NCBI GenBank assembly: GCA_036011305.1
Contig: DASCNA010000037.1
Coordinates: forward strand, 1-63,924
Length of the DNA stretch: 63,924 nucleotides
From: DASCNA01 sp036011305
GTDB lineage: Bacteria; Verrucomicrobiota; Lentisphaeria; Victivallales; GWF2-38-69
Reading direction: 5' to 3'
Shown here: positions 17,045-26,492 of the stretch, piece after piece
Position numbering within the stretch: the stretch's first letter is position 1
How the letters are laid out: each line of letters begins with the position of its first letter
Position numbers and translations under genes: made by a program
Notes under the pieces: generated by a model
What the model was told of the DNA's origin: nothing
What the model saw: the letters and a program-made list of their open reading frames with translations, nothing else
Database searches by the model: none

Positions 17045-17965
17045 TTACGGGATAAACCGTATGTGGATGACTTTCCACTTCAAGTATTTTTCCTGCTGCT
17101 TTGAAAGCCACACTTTAAGTATTTCACTGTTGTTAAATAACTTTGCAATATGCTTTATTTCATTGCTATTGGATCTGAACAAAATTGCATTGATGCAGTG
17201 CTGGTTATCAGGAAATAGATTTTTTAGAGCTAAGACTGCTTTGTGATATCTATTTCTATAATGCTGATTTTTTATTAGCATGTAAACAGGATATATAAAA
17301 ATTAATATCCAGAAAAAGATTAGGTTAAAATTCGGATACAATAAAAGTTTTATAAACTGCAATATTAGGAGTAAAAAAATAGGTGTAAGAAACAGAATAG
17401 GATCTAAGGCTGTTTGGAAGCAGTTTCCTAAATATTTTCTTAAAGGACTGGTGGATATTTTATAAGCAAAAAATTCTTCAAAATATTTATCTCTTATAGG
17501 TTCTCTTGCAATATGGCACAATTCGTGTGATAATAATTCTTTTCTACTATAAAAAAGCCATTTTTCTTTTTTTAGAAAAGAGTTACGTAACAGAAAAAAA
17601 GATAGGCCTGTATTGTAATTAACAGAGCATCCCCCTGCAAAAAAACCTAAATATTTTATATAAAAACCTGGAACCCAGTTTATTTTAAAAAAATAGGCTT
17701 TTTCGGTGATATTTGAAGCTTCTTCAATTACTGTGTTTGGAATTTCGACAGCCTTGTCAAGTTTGAACTCTTTAGTTATTTTAGAATCATTTTTTACATC
17801 TGAATTAAAGCTGTTTAATTCACTGTGTAATACTGTTAATCTATTTGCATAACTATTAATGTCTTCATCGTTACTGATAAATAAACCGTTTTTATCCAGT
17901 TTAACTAATTTATCCAAATCAGTGTCTTTAAGTGAATCAATTTCTTCCAGTGTAATTGGTAACAT
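17045..17965 (-). CDS. Membrane protein with HExxH zinc-protease motif
   Basis: This 306-residue protein is of a family I do not recognise. Residues 147-151 read HELCH, a zincin HExxH motif with E148 as the presumed base. Two acidic residues, E163 and E164, follow at a distance suitable for a third ligand (gluzincin-like spacing is shorter than usual, so this is uncertain). Residues 1-120 form a soluble domain. The motif is followed by two strong transmembrane segments at about 185-205 and 213-232, then a basic cytosolic or luminal tail. The region before the motif has ELLS, like M48- and M56-type membrane peptidases. No inhibitor, regulator or obvious substrate gene is adjacent. I infer a membrane-anchored metallopeptidase, possibly a regulated one. 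Confidence 0.55.
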   Translation of the reverse strand: MLPITLEEIDSLKDTDLDKLVKLDKNGLFISNDEDINSYANRLTVLHSELNSFNSDVKNDSKITKEFKLDKAVEIPNTVIEEASNITEKAYFFKINWVPGFYIKYLGFFAGGCSVNYNTGLSFFLLRNSFLKKEKWLFYSRKELLSHELCHIAREPIRDKYFEEFFAYKISTSPLRKYLGNCFQTALDPILFLTPIFLLLILQFIKLLLYPNFNLIFFWILIFIYPVYMLIKNQHYRNRYHKAVLALKNLFPDNQHCINAILFRSNSNEIKHIAKLFNNSEILKVWLSKQQEKYLKWKVIHIRFIP

Positions 17966-18224
17966 TCAGGTATATAAAGTTATTAACTTGATTAATATTA
18001 ATTTAATTATTATCGATTTAATATGTATATCAATATTGAGATATTCAAATACATGCAAATTACATTAGTTTCTTATAATCAGAAATTATTTACTAAAGTA
18101 TAGTTTAATTTTTTAAATAATTAATTATATTTTATTTTCATAAACAGATTTATGCTTAAATTCTAAGCAGTTTTACAATCTTCTAAATTTTTAAATAATT
18201 TAACTTATTTTATACGGGAATTTT

Positions 18225-19568
18225 ATGTCTAAAAAAAAATTAGGACTTACAATGCTTATTGCCCTTGTTATTGGCAATATGATTGGGTCCGGAGCTTATT
18301 TACTTCCTTCAACTCTTTCAACAGTAGGATCAATTAGTTTATATTCGTGGATATTTACATGTTTAGGTGCAATATCACTTGCTTTGGTATTTGGACGATT
18401 AAGCAGTGTTATTCCTAAGAAGGGAGGCCCCTATGCATATACAAGGACTGGATTTGGTAATTTTATCGGGTTTCAGACATCTTTTTGTTATTGGGTTTCA
18501 TGCTGGATAGGAAACTGTGCTATAACTGTGGCATGTGTTGCTTATCTGAAATATTTTTTTCCTATGCTGGCAGTTCCATGGGTCAGTTTTCTTACGGCAG
18601 TTGCTATTCTATGGTTTTTTACCTTAGTAAATACTATGGGGGTTAAACATGTTGGAGTGATTCAGACAGTTACTGTTATAATAAAACTCATACCTATACT
18701 TGTCGTTGTTTTTCTGGGATGGTTTTTCTTTCACCCCCATTATCTGACAGAGAGCTTTAATGTGACAGCAAAGCCTCATTTATCCAATTTATCAGCAATT
18801 TCTCTTGCTGCAACACTTACTTTGTGGGGATTTATAGGCGTAGAATCTGCTACAGTGCCTGCAGGTAATGTAAATAATCCTAAAAAGAATATAGCACGAG
18901 CTACAATATTAGGGACAATTGTAGTTGCAGTAATTTACCTATTAAGTTCAGCAGTCGTAATGGGAATGATTCCTAATCATGTATTGCAGTCTACAACAGC
19001 TCCTTTTGCTGTTGCCGCAACACTTATCTTTGGATCGGTAGGGGGCGTAATAATTGCAATTGGAGCTATTATCTCGTGTCTGGGTGCACTGAATGGATGG
19101 GTTTTACTCCAAGGACAGATTGCAATGGCAGCTGCAGAAGACGGATTGTTTCCTTTCGCTAAATTTTTTGCTAAAAAAAACAAAAATGATGTGCCGGCAA
19201 ATGCTACTATAATGACTTCAATTTTTATTACTTTGCTGTTATTCGGTACAATGTCATCTAATCTTGTCACTCAATTTAATTTTATTATTCTTCTTGCTAC
19301 TTCCATAGCTTTATTTATGTATTTTTATGTGGCGGTAACAAGTTTGGTTCTGGCAAGAGTTAAAATTATAAAATCTACTATTACACACCTTGTCCTATCT
19401 CTTTTTGCGTGCGTATATTCTTTCTGGGCAATATTCAGTGCAGGGCAAAATCTTATTTTTTATGAACTTATGCTACTTCTTGCTACTTTTGTAATCTATG
19501 TTGCGGTTATTGCACCTAGCAAGAGATCATTAATTCATCCGGATGAGTTGAAACAGGATTTTAAATAA
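18225..19568 (+). CDS. APC-family amino-acid antiporter, AdiC-like
   Basis: This is a 447-residue inner-membrane transporter with 12 helices. The substrate-carboxylate loop of helix 1 reads IGNMIGSGAYLLP, equivalent to the GSG motif of AdiC. WGFIGVESATVPAGNVNNPKKNI corresponds to the AdiC helix 6 segment containing the gating Trp. LGALNGWVLLQGQ matches the AdiC segment with the second substrate-binding Trp. The family exchanges arginine/agmatine, ornithine/putrescine or related amino acid and amine pairs. No decarboxylase or deiminase gene is adjacent to specify the pair. It is monocistronic, with GGGA upstream of the ATG. Confidence 0.85.
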   Translation: MSKKKLGLTMLIALVIGNMIGSGAYLLPSTLSTVGSISLYSWIFTCLGAISLALVFGRLSSVIPKKGGPYAYTRTGFGNFIGFQTSFCYWVSCWIGNCAITVACVAYLKYFFPMLAVPWVSFLTAVAILWFFTLVNTMGVKHVGVIQTVTVIIKLIPILVVVFLGWFFFHPHYLTESFNVTAKPHLSNLSAISLAATLTLWGFIGVESATVPAGNVNNPKKNIARATILGTIVVAVIYLLSSAVVMGMIPNHVLQSTTAPFAVAATLIFGSVGGVIIAIGAIISCLGALNGWVLLQGQIAMAAAEDGLFPFAKFFAKKNKNDVPANATIMTSIFITLLLFGTMSSNLVTQFNFIILLATSIALFMYFYVAVTSLVLARVKIIKSTITHLVLSLFACVYSFWAIFSAGQNLIFYELMLLLATFVIYVAVIAPSKRSLIHPDELKQDFK

Positions 19569-19756
19569 AATTTATATATCAGGATTTTAATCTTCTAAAA
19601 TCAATAGCGTACAAATATTAGAAGTATTTAAACAGATGCAACCATTGTAAATGAATAATTTGAATCCTAAAACTTTGATTGTATTATTTAGAATATTGAA
19701 CTAAAATTTCCTATTAGAATGAAAATCTTATTAAAAATAATTTTTGGGTAAGTTAA

Positions 19757-21481
19757 GTGACTTTGATAACAAAGAACAATGATTTTGTTTTAGAGATATT
19801 ACTTGAAAAGAAAATTATAACTGAAGATCAGATAAAAGAAGGCCGTCAGTATATCAAGGATACAACTGATGCTCCTGATATAATTGGAGTTTTGAAAAAG
19901 CTACACTATGTTGATGATAGTGGAATTCTGGCAGCTCTGGCTTCGGAATATGATATGGATATTGTTGATTTATCATCACTAGAGATATCTAAAGATACAA
20001 TTGATTATCTTTCAGGAGATATCGCAAAGGAATTTCATGTGGTTCCAATAAAAATGGAAAATAATACATTGACTGTTGCCATAGGGGATCCAACTGATAT
20101 TGATACTTTGGATTCTTTACGCTTCCTATTAAAATGGAATGTAGAGGCTGTAATTGCTCCTTTAAGTCAGATAGATGCAATGATTGAACACTTTTACGGT
20201 TCTATCGATGAAAATGTAAATTCATTTTTGAAAACAATGGATGATGACGAAGATATTCAAACAGCAATGGGAGAAGAAGCTTCAGAAGAAGATGATGATG
20301 ACAGTGGTAGTGCTCCTATAATTAAATTGGTTTCTCTTATTATTATTGAAGCATTTAAAAAGCGGGCAAGTGACATTCATCTAGAACCTCTGGAAAGGAA
20401 ATTTAGAGTCAGATACAGGATTGATGGAGTTTTGATTGAAGTAGACAGTCCGCCTAAATATTTACAGGCCAACATTATTAGCCGATTAAAGATTATGGCA
20501 CATCTTGATATAGCAGAAAAGAGAGTTCCGCAGGATGGTAGAATTCAGATAAAGGTAATGAACAAAAATATAGACCTGCGTGTTTCCAGTATTCCTACCT
20601 CTCATGGAGAAAGCCTTGTAATGAGAATACTTGATAAATCAAGTATTATGATTGATATATCTTCTCTTGGTTTTTTCTCTGATGATATTGAAGTTGTAAA
20701 AAAAATTATTAGTATGCCCGATGGTATTTTTCTTGTTACAGGACCGACTGGTAGTGGCAAAACTACTTCTTTATATGCTTTTTTGAATACAGTAAATGAA
20801 CCTACAAAAAAAATAATAACTGCAGAGGATCCGGTAGAGTATAATCTTGAAGGAATTAATCAGGTTCAGATCCGTTCAGAAATAGGTATGACTTTTGGGA
20901 AAGCTCTCAGAGCTATGATGAGACAGTCTCCCAATATTATTATGGTTGGTGAAATTCGAGATGAAGAAACTGCAAGTATAGCAGTAAATGCAGCATTAAC
21001 AGGACATCTTGTTTTTAGTACACTACATACGAATGATGCACCAAGTGCAATAACACGCTTAATTGATATAGGAGTAAAACCATTTCTAGTAGCATCCGCA
21101 GTCAGAGCTATTATGGCTCAGAGACTTGTTAGAAAAATATGTACACATTGTGCTGAAGCGTATGAACCTAATAAAACAGAATTGGAATTTCTGGGTATTA
21201 CAAAAAAAGATGTTAAGAAATCTGAGATACTAAAAGGAACAGGATGTGCTGAGTGTTCAAAGACAGGTTATCATGGACGTATCGGAATAATTGAAATTTT
21301 TATGGTTTCAGAAGAAATACAGGAAATGATATTTAAAGGCGCTTCATCCTTTAAAATTAAAGAAGAGGCAAGAAAGTTAGGTATGAGGACATTAAGAGAA
21401 GATGGCATTCGAAAAGTTCTCGCAGGAATAACAACAGTTGAAGAAGTACTTAAAGTGTCTGTTGCTGACTCTGAATCGTAA
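19757..21481 (+). CDS. Type IV pilus / type II secretion assembly ATPase (PilB/GspE)
   Basis: This 574-residue cytoplasmic hexameric ATPase powers pilin or pseudopilin polymerisation. It starts at GTG 19757. An N-terminal MshEN-type domain (about 1-150) and an acidic linker near 155-180 (EDDDDSGS) precede the ATPase core. The Walker A motif GPTGSGKTT is at 329-337. The Walker B region is IIMVGEIRDEETA, and GHLVFSTLHTNDAPSA is the His box. A zinc-binding CTHC...CAEC pair lies near the end. It is the first of four clustered motor genes, 14 bases before a second PilB-type gene. Confidence 0.93.
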   Translation: MTLITKNNDFVLEILLEKKIITEDQIKEGRQYIKDTTDAPDIIGVLKKLHYVDDSGILAALASEYDMDIVDLSSLEISKDTIDYLSGDIAKEFHVVPIKMENNTLTVAIGDPTDIDTLDSLRFLLKWNVEAVIAPLSQIDAMIEHFYGSIDENVNSFLKTMDDDEDIQTAMGEEASEEDDDDSGSAPIIKLVSLIIIEAFKKRASDIHLEPLERKFRVRYRIDGVLIEVDSPPKYLQANIISRLKIMAHLDIAEKRVPQDGRIQIKVMNKNIDLRVSSIPTSHGESLVMRILDKSSIMIDISSLGFFSDDIEVVKKIISMPDGIFLVTGPTGSGKTTSLYAFLNTVNEPTKKIITAEDPVEYNLEGINQVQIRSEIGMTFGKALRAMMRQSPNIIMVGEIRDEETASIAVNAALTGHLVFSTLHTNDAPSAITRLIDIGVKPFLVASAVRAIMAQRLVRKICTHCAEAYEPNKTELEFLGITKKDVKKSEILKGTGCAECSKTGYHGRIGIIEIFMVSEEIQEMIFKGASSFKIKEEARKLGMRTLREDGIRKVLAGITTVEEVLKVSVADSES

Positions 21482-21495
21482 TTTTAGGTGAATTT

Positions 21496-23181
21496 ATGAA
21501 TGCTGAAGATTTAGAACTAAAAAATATGCTTCTTACCGAAGGTATTATAGATGTTGAACAGGCTGTTGAATTAGAAGAAGAATTCAAAAGAAACGGCAGA
21601 GCTCTATCTAACCTGCTTGTCGACTACGAAATTTTAACACACGAACAGCTTCAGGATGTTATAGCAGCACAACTTGGAACTGAAGTTATAAATATTCATG
21701 AAATTGAGATAGATAAACCGGTGATTGATCTATTAAACTCTATGCAGGCTAGAATGTACGGTGCCTTACCGTTTGGATTTGATGATCTGGGTAATCTCAA
21801 AGTCATATTAAGCAATCCATTAAATTATAATATTGTTGAAGACTTAAGTTTTATTGTTGAAAAGGATATAAAGGTCTATCTTGCGCCTCAGGGACAGTTT
21901 GATCTTGTTATGGAAAAATATTATCCTACGGCTTCTATGAGTGATGTACTCGCTGATATGGATATTGATGTCGCGACAAAAGATGCCAGCGATATGGATG
22001 TCAGTGAAATTACAGATTTAGCAAATAATGCACCGATTATAAAGTTTGTTAATGTTGTTTTATATCAGGCAATTAAAGATCAGGCTAGTGATATACACTT
22101 CGAACCCTTTGAAAATTCCTTCAAAATACGATATCGGGTAGATGGTGTTTTGTATGAAATGGCTCCTCCTCCCAAAAACCTTGCTATACCTGTTATCAGC
22201 AGAATTAAAATCATGAGCGGCTTAAATATAGCAGAAAAGAGACTGCCGCAAGATGGAAGAATTCAACTTAAAATATCAGGAAAAAGTATTGATTTGCGTG
22301 TTTCGACAATACCTACTCATTATGGCGAATCTGTAGTATTGCGTATTTTGGATAAATCAGTAGTAAATCTTGATTTAGAAGCTCTTGGAATTGATAGAGA
22401 AGTACTTAAAGCCATAAGAGAAATTATTCATTTACCCAATGGTATTTTTATTGTTACCGGACCTACAGGAAGCGGTAAAACCACAACACTCTATTCATGC
22501 CTGAAAGAGATAAATAAAGTCGCTGATAAAATACTGACAGCTGAAGACCCAGTTGAATATAACCTTGAAGGTATAATTCAGCTGCCTGTGAATAATGCTT
22601 TAGACATGACTTTTGCAAGAGCTTTAAGAGCTTTTTTGAGACAGGACCCTGATATTATAATGATAGGAGAAATACGTGATTTAGACACCGCACAAATGGC
22701 TATACAGGCATCTCTTACAGGACACTTTGTCTTTTCTACACTGCACACAAAAGAAGCAGCAGATGGAATAACCAGATTGATTGACATGGGGGTAATGCCC
22801 TATCTTCTAAATTCTGCATTAATCGGAATCGCCGGACAAAGACTTGTCAGAAAAATATGTAATTCATGTAAGACTGCTTATATACCTAAAGACGAGGATC
22901 TTAAAAATTTGGGTCTTGAAAGAGAAACTATTGGTGATACAAAATTTTATTATGGCAAAGGATGTAGCTTTTGCAATAATACAGGTTATAAAGGGAGGAA
23001 GGCAATTGTTGAACTTTTAAGAATTACACCCGAAATATGCGAATTAATTACAAAGCTTTCTCCTACCATAACAATTAGAAGAAAAGCAGTTGAACAGGGT
23101 ATGGTTACAATTAGAGATGATGGAATAAGATCTATTCTTAAAGGTGAAACTACTGTAGAAGAGATCTTGAGATATACATAA
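21496..23181 (+). CDS. Second PilB/GspE-type assembly ATPase
   Basis: This 561-residue paralogue of the preceding gene has the same domain order: an MshEN-like N-terminus (about 1-150), then the ATPase core. Walker A GPTGSGKTTT begins at 322, Walker B is DIIMIGEIRDLDTAQ, the His box is TGHFVFSTLHTKEAADG, and the zinc site is CNSC...CSFC. All catalytic residues look intact, so both copies should be active ATPases. The two may serve different filaments (pilus and T2SS pseudopilus) or act together. Its ribosome-binding site lies in the 14-base gap after the first copy. Confidence 0.93.
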   Translation: MNAEDLELKNMLLTEGIIDVEQAVELEEEFKRNGRALSNLLVDYEILTHEQLQDVIAAQLGTEVINIHEIEIDKPVIDLLNSMQARMYGALPFGFDDLGNLKVILSNPLNYNIVEDLSFIVEKDIKVYLAPQGQFDLVMEKYYPTASMSDVLADMDIDVATKDASDMDVSEITDLANNAPIIKFVNVVLYQAIKDQASDIHFEPFENSFKIRYRVDGVLYEMAPPPKNLAIPVISRIKIMSGLNIAEKRLPQDGRIQLKISGKSIDLRVSTIPTHYGESVVLRILDKSVVNLDLEALGIDREVLKAIREIIHLPNGIFIVTGPTGSGKTTTLYSCLKEINKVADKILTAEDPVEYNLEGIIQLPVNNALDMTFARALRAFLRQDPDIIMIGEIRDLDTAQMAIQASLTGHFVFSTLHTKEAADGITRLIDMGVMPYLLNSALIGIAGQRLVRKICNSCKTAYIPKDEDLKNLGLERETIGDTKFYYGKGCSFCNNTGYKGRKAIVELLRITPEICELITKLSPTITIRRKAVEQGMVTIRDDGIRSILKGETTVEEILRYT

Positions 23182-23215
23182 TTAATAATAAAAAACATAT
23201 TTAAGGCTAATTGAT

Positions 23216-24283
23216 ATGTCAGTTGAAATGATAGATTTATTGGATTTAATTGTGGCAGAGGAGGGTAGTGACCTACATATTGAAGTTGGTGCTTCTCCGA
23301 CAATTAGGTTGCATGGTTCTTTGGTTCCTCTTGATTCTCCTGAATTGACTCCTGATGATACGGAAAGACTTGTCCGTTCTATCACATCAGATTATCATCA
23401 GAAAATGGTAAGAGAGATTGGAACCGTGGATTTTGGATTTGATTTTAACGGTAAAGCCAGATTCAGAGTTAGTGCTTTTAAGCAAAAAGGTGTTTATGGG
23501 GCTGTATTACGACTTATCCCTAACGAAGTACTTTCTCTCGAGGATATAGGTATCCCAATTGCAATAAAAGACCTGCTTTATAAACCTAGAGGATTAATTT
23601 TGATAACAGGTCCAACAGGCAGTGGGAAAAGTACTACTTTAGCTTCAATGGTTGATGTGATAAATAGAGAACGTGATGCACATATTATTACTATTGAAGA
23701 TCCGATAGAATTCTACCATCAGCATAAGAAAAGTATTGTTATTCAAAGAGAAGTCGGTGTTGATGTTCCTGCATTTGATGAGGCTTTAAGAAGGGCTCTC
23801 AGACAGGACCCCGATGTTATATTGGTTGGAGAATTACGAGACCTAGATACAATGAAAGCTGCTATTACCGCAGCTGAAACCGGTCACCTGGTATTTGCTA
23901 CTCTTCATACTATCGGAGCTGCCAGAACTGTAGATAGAATGATAGATGCTTTCCCTGAGAATCAGCAGGCACAGATCAGAACGCAGCTTGCATCCTCTCT
24001 TGTTGCCGTTATTTCTCAGGTACTGTTAAAAAGGTCAGACAGAAATGGTAGGGTGGCGGCTTTTGAAATAATGTTATCTGTTCCGGCTGTACAGGCATTA
24101 ATTAGAGAAAACAAAACTTATCTTATTACTTCGGTAATCCAGACAGGTTCAAAATGGGGTATGAATACACTGGATAACCATTTAATGGAGTTATACACTA
24201 AAAAGGTAATATCCTATACTGAATTATTGTCAAAAGCACAGGATGCTGACTTTATAGTGAAAAAACTTAAAGATGATGCATAA
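23216..24283 (+). CDS. pilT: Twitching motility retraction ATPase PilT
   Basis: This is a 355-residue retraction ATPase that depolymerises type IV pili. Walker A GPTGSGKSTT begins at 132, and the Asp box is TIEDPIEF. Walker B DPDVILVGELRDLDTMKAA is followed by the PilT-type TGHLVFATLHTIGAARTVDR. There is no zinc site and no long N-terminal domain, as expected for PilT. The closing part with FEIMLSVPAVQALIRENKT corresponds to the AIRNLIRE region of PilT, although in E/P-rich variant form. The gene sits 34 bases after the second PilB gene. A PilT strongly suggests a dynamic pilus rather than only T2SS. Confidence 0.93.
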   Translation: MSVEMIDLLDLIVAEEGSDLHIEVGASPTIRLHGSLVPLDSPELTPDDTERLVRSITSDYHQKMVREIGTVDFGFDFNGKARFRVSAFKQKGVYGAVLRLIPNEVLSLEDIGIPIAIKDLLYKPRGLILITGPTGSGKSTTLASMVDVINRERDAHIITIEDPIEFYHQHKKSIVIQREVGVDVPAFDEALRRALRQDPDVILVGELRDLDTMKAAITAAETGHLVFATLHTIGAARTVDRMIDAFPENQQAQIRTQLASSLVAVISQVLLKRSDRNGRVAAFEIMLSVPAVQALIRENKTYLITSVIQTGSKWGMNTLDNHLMELYTKKVISYTELLSKAQDADFIVKKLKDDA

Positions 24284-24313
24284 TATTTCTAATTAAACCT
24301 TAAGGAAGATGCA

Positions 24314-25576
24314 ATGCCCCTTTATTCATATACAGCAGTGGATTCATCCGGTAAAGAGATCAAAGGAACTCTAAATGCCGGTAATGAATCTGAAGTTTCA
24401 TCGGCATTGAAGGCCAACGGTCTTTTTCCCAGTTATATAAAACTTGTTGAAACAAAGAAAAAAAAGAAAACTTCTAAAGTTAAAAAAAGCGGTAAGAAGA
24501 AAAGCTGGATGGATATTCAGCTTGGGCCCATAAAAATGCCTCTTAAGAGTCTTGTTCTTTTTACTAGACAGCTTTCTATTCTGCTTGATGCTGGACTGCC
24601 TTTGATCAGGGCTCTAAGAACACTTGAAAAACAGGCAAAAAACAAGATGGTTAAAAAGGTGGTTGGGGAAACAGCGGATTACGTTGAGGCCGGTTTTACT
24701 TTTTCAGATGCTTTGAGTAAAAATTCCAAAACTTTTGACAAACTTTATGTGAATATGGTAAAAGCCGGAGAATCAGCCGGTGCTATGGAAGTTATTTTAA
24801 ACAGATTAGCCGGATTCATGGAAAAAACTGCAAAAATCATCGCCAAGATAAAATCAGCAATGATTTATCCTATAGTGGTTATGATTGTAGCAGGTGGTGT
24901 AACTGTTTTTTTAATGATGTTTATTGTTCCTAAATTTAAGAAAATTTTTACAGAACTTCTGCAAGGAATGCCTCTGCCTGGATTAACAGTGTTTGTCACT
25001 AAGCTGAGTGACTTTCTCGTAGCTAAAATTCATTATATGGCAATCGGAATAGTTGTATTGATCGTAGTATATAAAATACTTGGTAAAACTAAGTTCGGCC
25101 TATACTGGATAGATTATGTTAAATACAGAATGCCTATATTCGGAACACTTACATCCAAAACTGCCATAGCCCGTTTCTCCAGAACGTTCAGTACACTTCT
25201 GGCATCCGGTGTGCCTGTATTAAGTTCTCTTATAATTGTCAGAGATACTTCAGGAAATACATTGGTGAAAAAAGCAATCCAGAAAGTACACGATGCTGTA
25301 AAAGAGGGTGAAACAATTGCATTGCCGCTTGCCTCGGGTAAAGTTTTTCCTGATATGGTGATAAGTATGATTGAAGTCGGTGAAGAAACGGGTAAACTAT
25401 CTGAGATGCTGGAAAAAATAGCAGATACATATGAGGATGAGGTAGATAATGCTGTTGATGCATTGACCTCGCTGATAGAGCCTATTATGATTGTATTTAT
25501 GGCTGTCGTCGTCGGTACTATAGTTATCTCTATGTTTATGCCTTTAATCAAAATAATGCAGACTCTGGGCGGTTGA
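24314..25576 (+). CDS. pilC: Type IV pilus inner-membrane platform protein PilC/GspF
   Basis: This 420-residue polytopic platform protein couples the ATPases to pilin extraction. It starts PLYSYTAVDSSGKEIKGTL, as PilC/GspF proteins do. Two tandem GspF domains follow (about 70-195 and 275-400), each ending in a hydrophobic segment, with three transmembrane helices in all. A strongly basic stretch, KKKKKTSKVKKSGKKK, at about 52-67 is unusually Lys-rich. It closes the four-gene motor cluster. No pilin, prepilin peptidase or secretin gene is in the window. Confidence 0.93.
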   Translation: MPLYSYTAVDSSGKEIKGTLNAGNESEVSSALKANGLFPSYIKLVETKKKKKTSKVKKSGKKKSWMDIQLGPIKMPLKSLVLFTRQLSILLDAGLPLIRALRTLEKQAKNKMVKKVVGETADYVEAGFTFSDALSKNSKTFDKLYVNMVKAGESAGAMEVILNRLAGFMEKTAKIIAKIKSAMIYPIVVMIVAGGVTVFLMMFIVPKFKKIFTELLQGMPLPGLTVFVTKLSDFLVAKIHYMAIGIVVLIVVYKILGKTKFGLYWIDYVKYRMPIFGTLTSKTAIARFSRTFSTLLASGVPVLSSLIIVRDTSGNTLVKKAIQKVHDAVKEGETIALPLASGKVFPDMVISMIEVGEETGKLSEMLEKIADTYEDEVDNAVDALTSLIEPIMIVFMAVVVGTIVISMFMPLIKIMQTLGG

Positions 25577-25662
25577 TTTATTTAAAATTTGAATAACTAT
25601 TTAAATACGGAACTTTCAATGGCTGTCTAGTGGATAGCACAGTAATATGTAAGGAGTTTTAT

Positions 25663-26379
25663 TTGAATATGGAAAAAGTTTTTCTTTTAAATGTAGGTAA
25701 CACGCATACTAGATACGGGATGTGTGAGAATGGAAAAATTCTCTATTCAGGAAGTCATGATACGAATAAACTTGAGAGTTTGAAAGTACCTGAAAATACT
25801 CATGTGGCTGTTGCTACAGTAGTGCCTGATGTCATGAAAATTTTTAATAAATATGGAGCTTATCAGGTAACTACTAATTGTAAGACAGACATTGATTTAT
25901 CATTAGTTGAGAAAGATAAACTAGGTGCCGACAGATTCGCCAATTTGGTAGCTCTGTCAGAATTATCTGAATTGCCTGCAGCAATAATTGACTGTGGTAC
26001 GGCATTGACAGTTGAAGCTATAAATAAAGATAAGCAGTTTATAGGCGGTATAATTTCTCCGGGGAGAAGCCTGCAGAGGAAAACACTGCATTCGTATACT
26101 GCACAACTGCCGTATATTGAAGTTAAATCAGGTCAGACTTTTAAAACGTTTGGATATACAACTGAAGATTCTATTATCATAGGTACTGATTTAGGGGTTA
26201 TTGGAGCCACAAAAGAGTTTTTGAATCTTACCATGAAAGAGTTAAAAGTTGATAAATTAAACATTTATGTTACTGGCGGGGACTCTGAGCTGTTAATTAA
26301 ACATATACCAGAAATTAAACCAGTTTCAGTTGATTTCACTTTATACGGTGTTCTTAAATTATGGAGAGATAATAAGTAA
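25663..26379 (+). CDS. coaX: Type III pantothenate kinase
   Basis: This ATP-dependent pantothenate kinase catalyses the first step of coenzyme A synthesis. The protein has the ASKHA P-loop-like NVGNTHTRYG near the start, then DKLGADRFANLVAL, IIDCGTALTVEAI with the catalytic Asp, and GGIISPGRSLQRKTLH. The start is put at TTG 25663 because AAGGAG at 25651-25656 lies 6 bases before it. ATG 25669 is possible, and a longer frame from 25630 lacks a ribosome-binding site. That gives 238 residues, a little short of the usual 250-260. It follows the pilus genes but is functionally unrelated. Confidence 0.9.
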   Translation: MNMEKVFLLNVGNTHTRYGMCENGKILYSGSHDTNKLESLKVPENTHVAVATVVPDVMKIFNKYGAYQVTTNCKTDIDLSLVEKDKLGADRFANLVALSELSELPAAIIDCGTALTVEAINKDKQFIGGIISPGRSLQRKTLHSYTAQLPYIEVKSGQTFKTFGYTTEDSIIIGTDLGVIGATKEFLNLTMKELKVDKLNIYVTGGDSELLIKHIPEIKPVSVDFTLYGVLKLWRDNK

Positions 26380-26492
26380 GTTTATTTGAATTTTTTAACT
26401 TATATTATATATAAACATTTGACTGTAGTATTTTTAAAATTACTTTCTCAAAAGTAAGCAGCAACTTCTTTAAAAGGGTGTAAATATATCTG

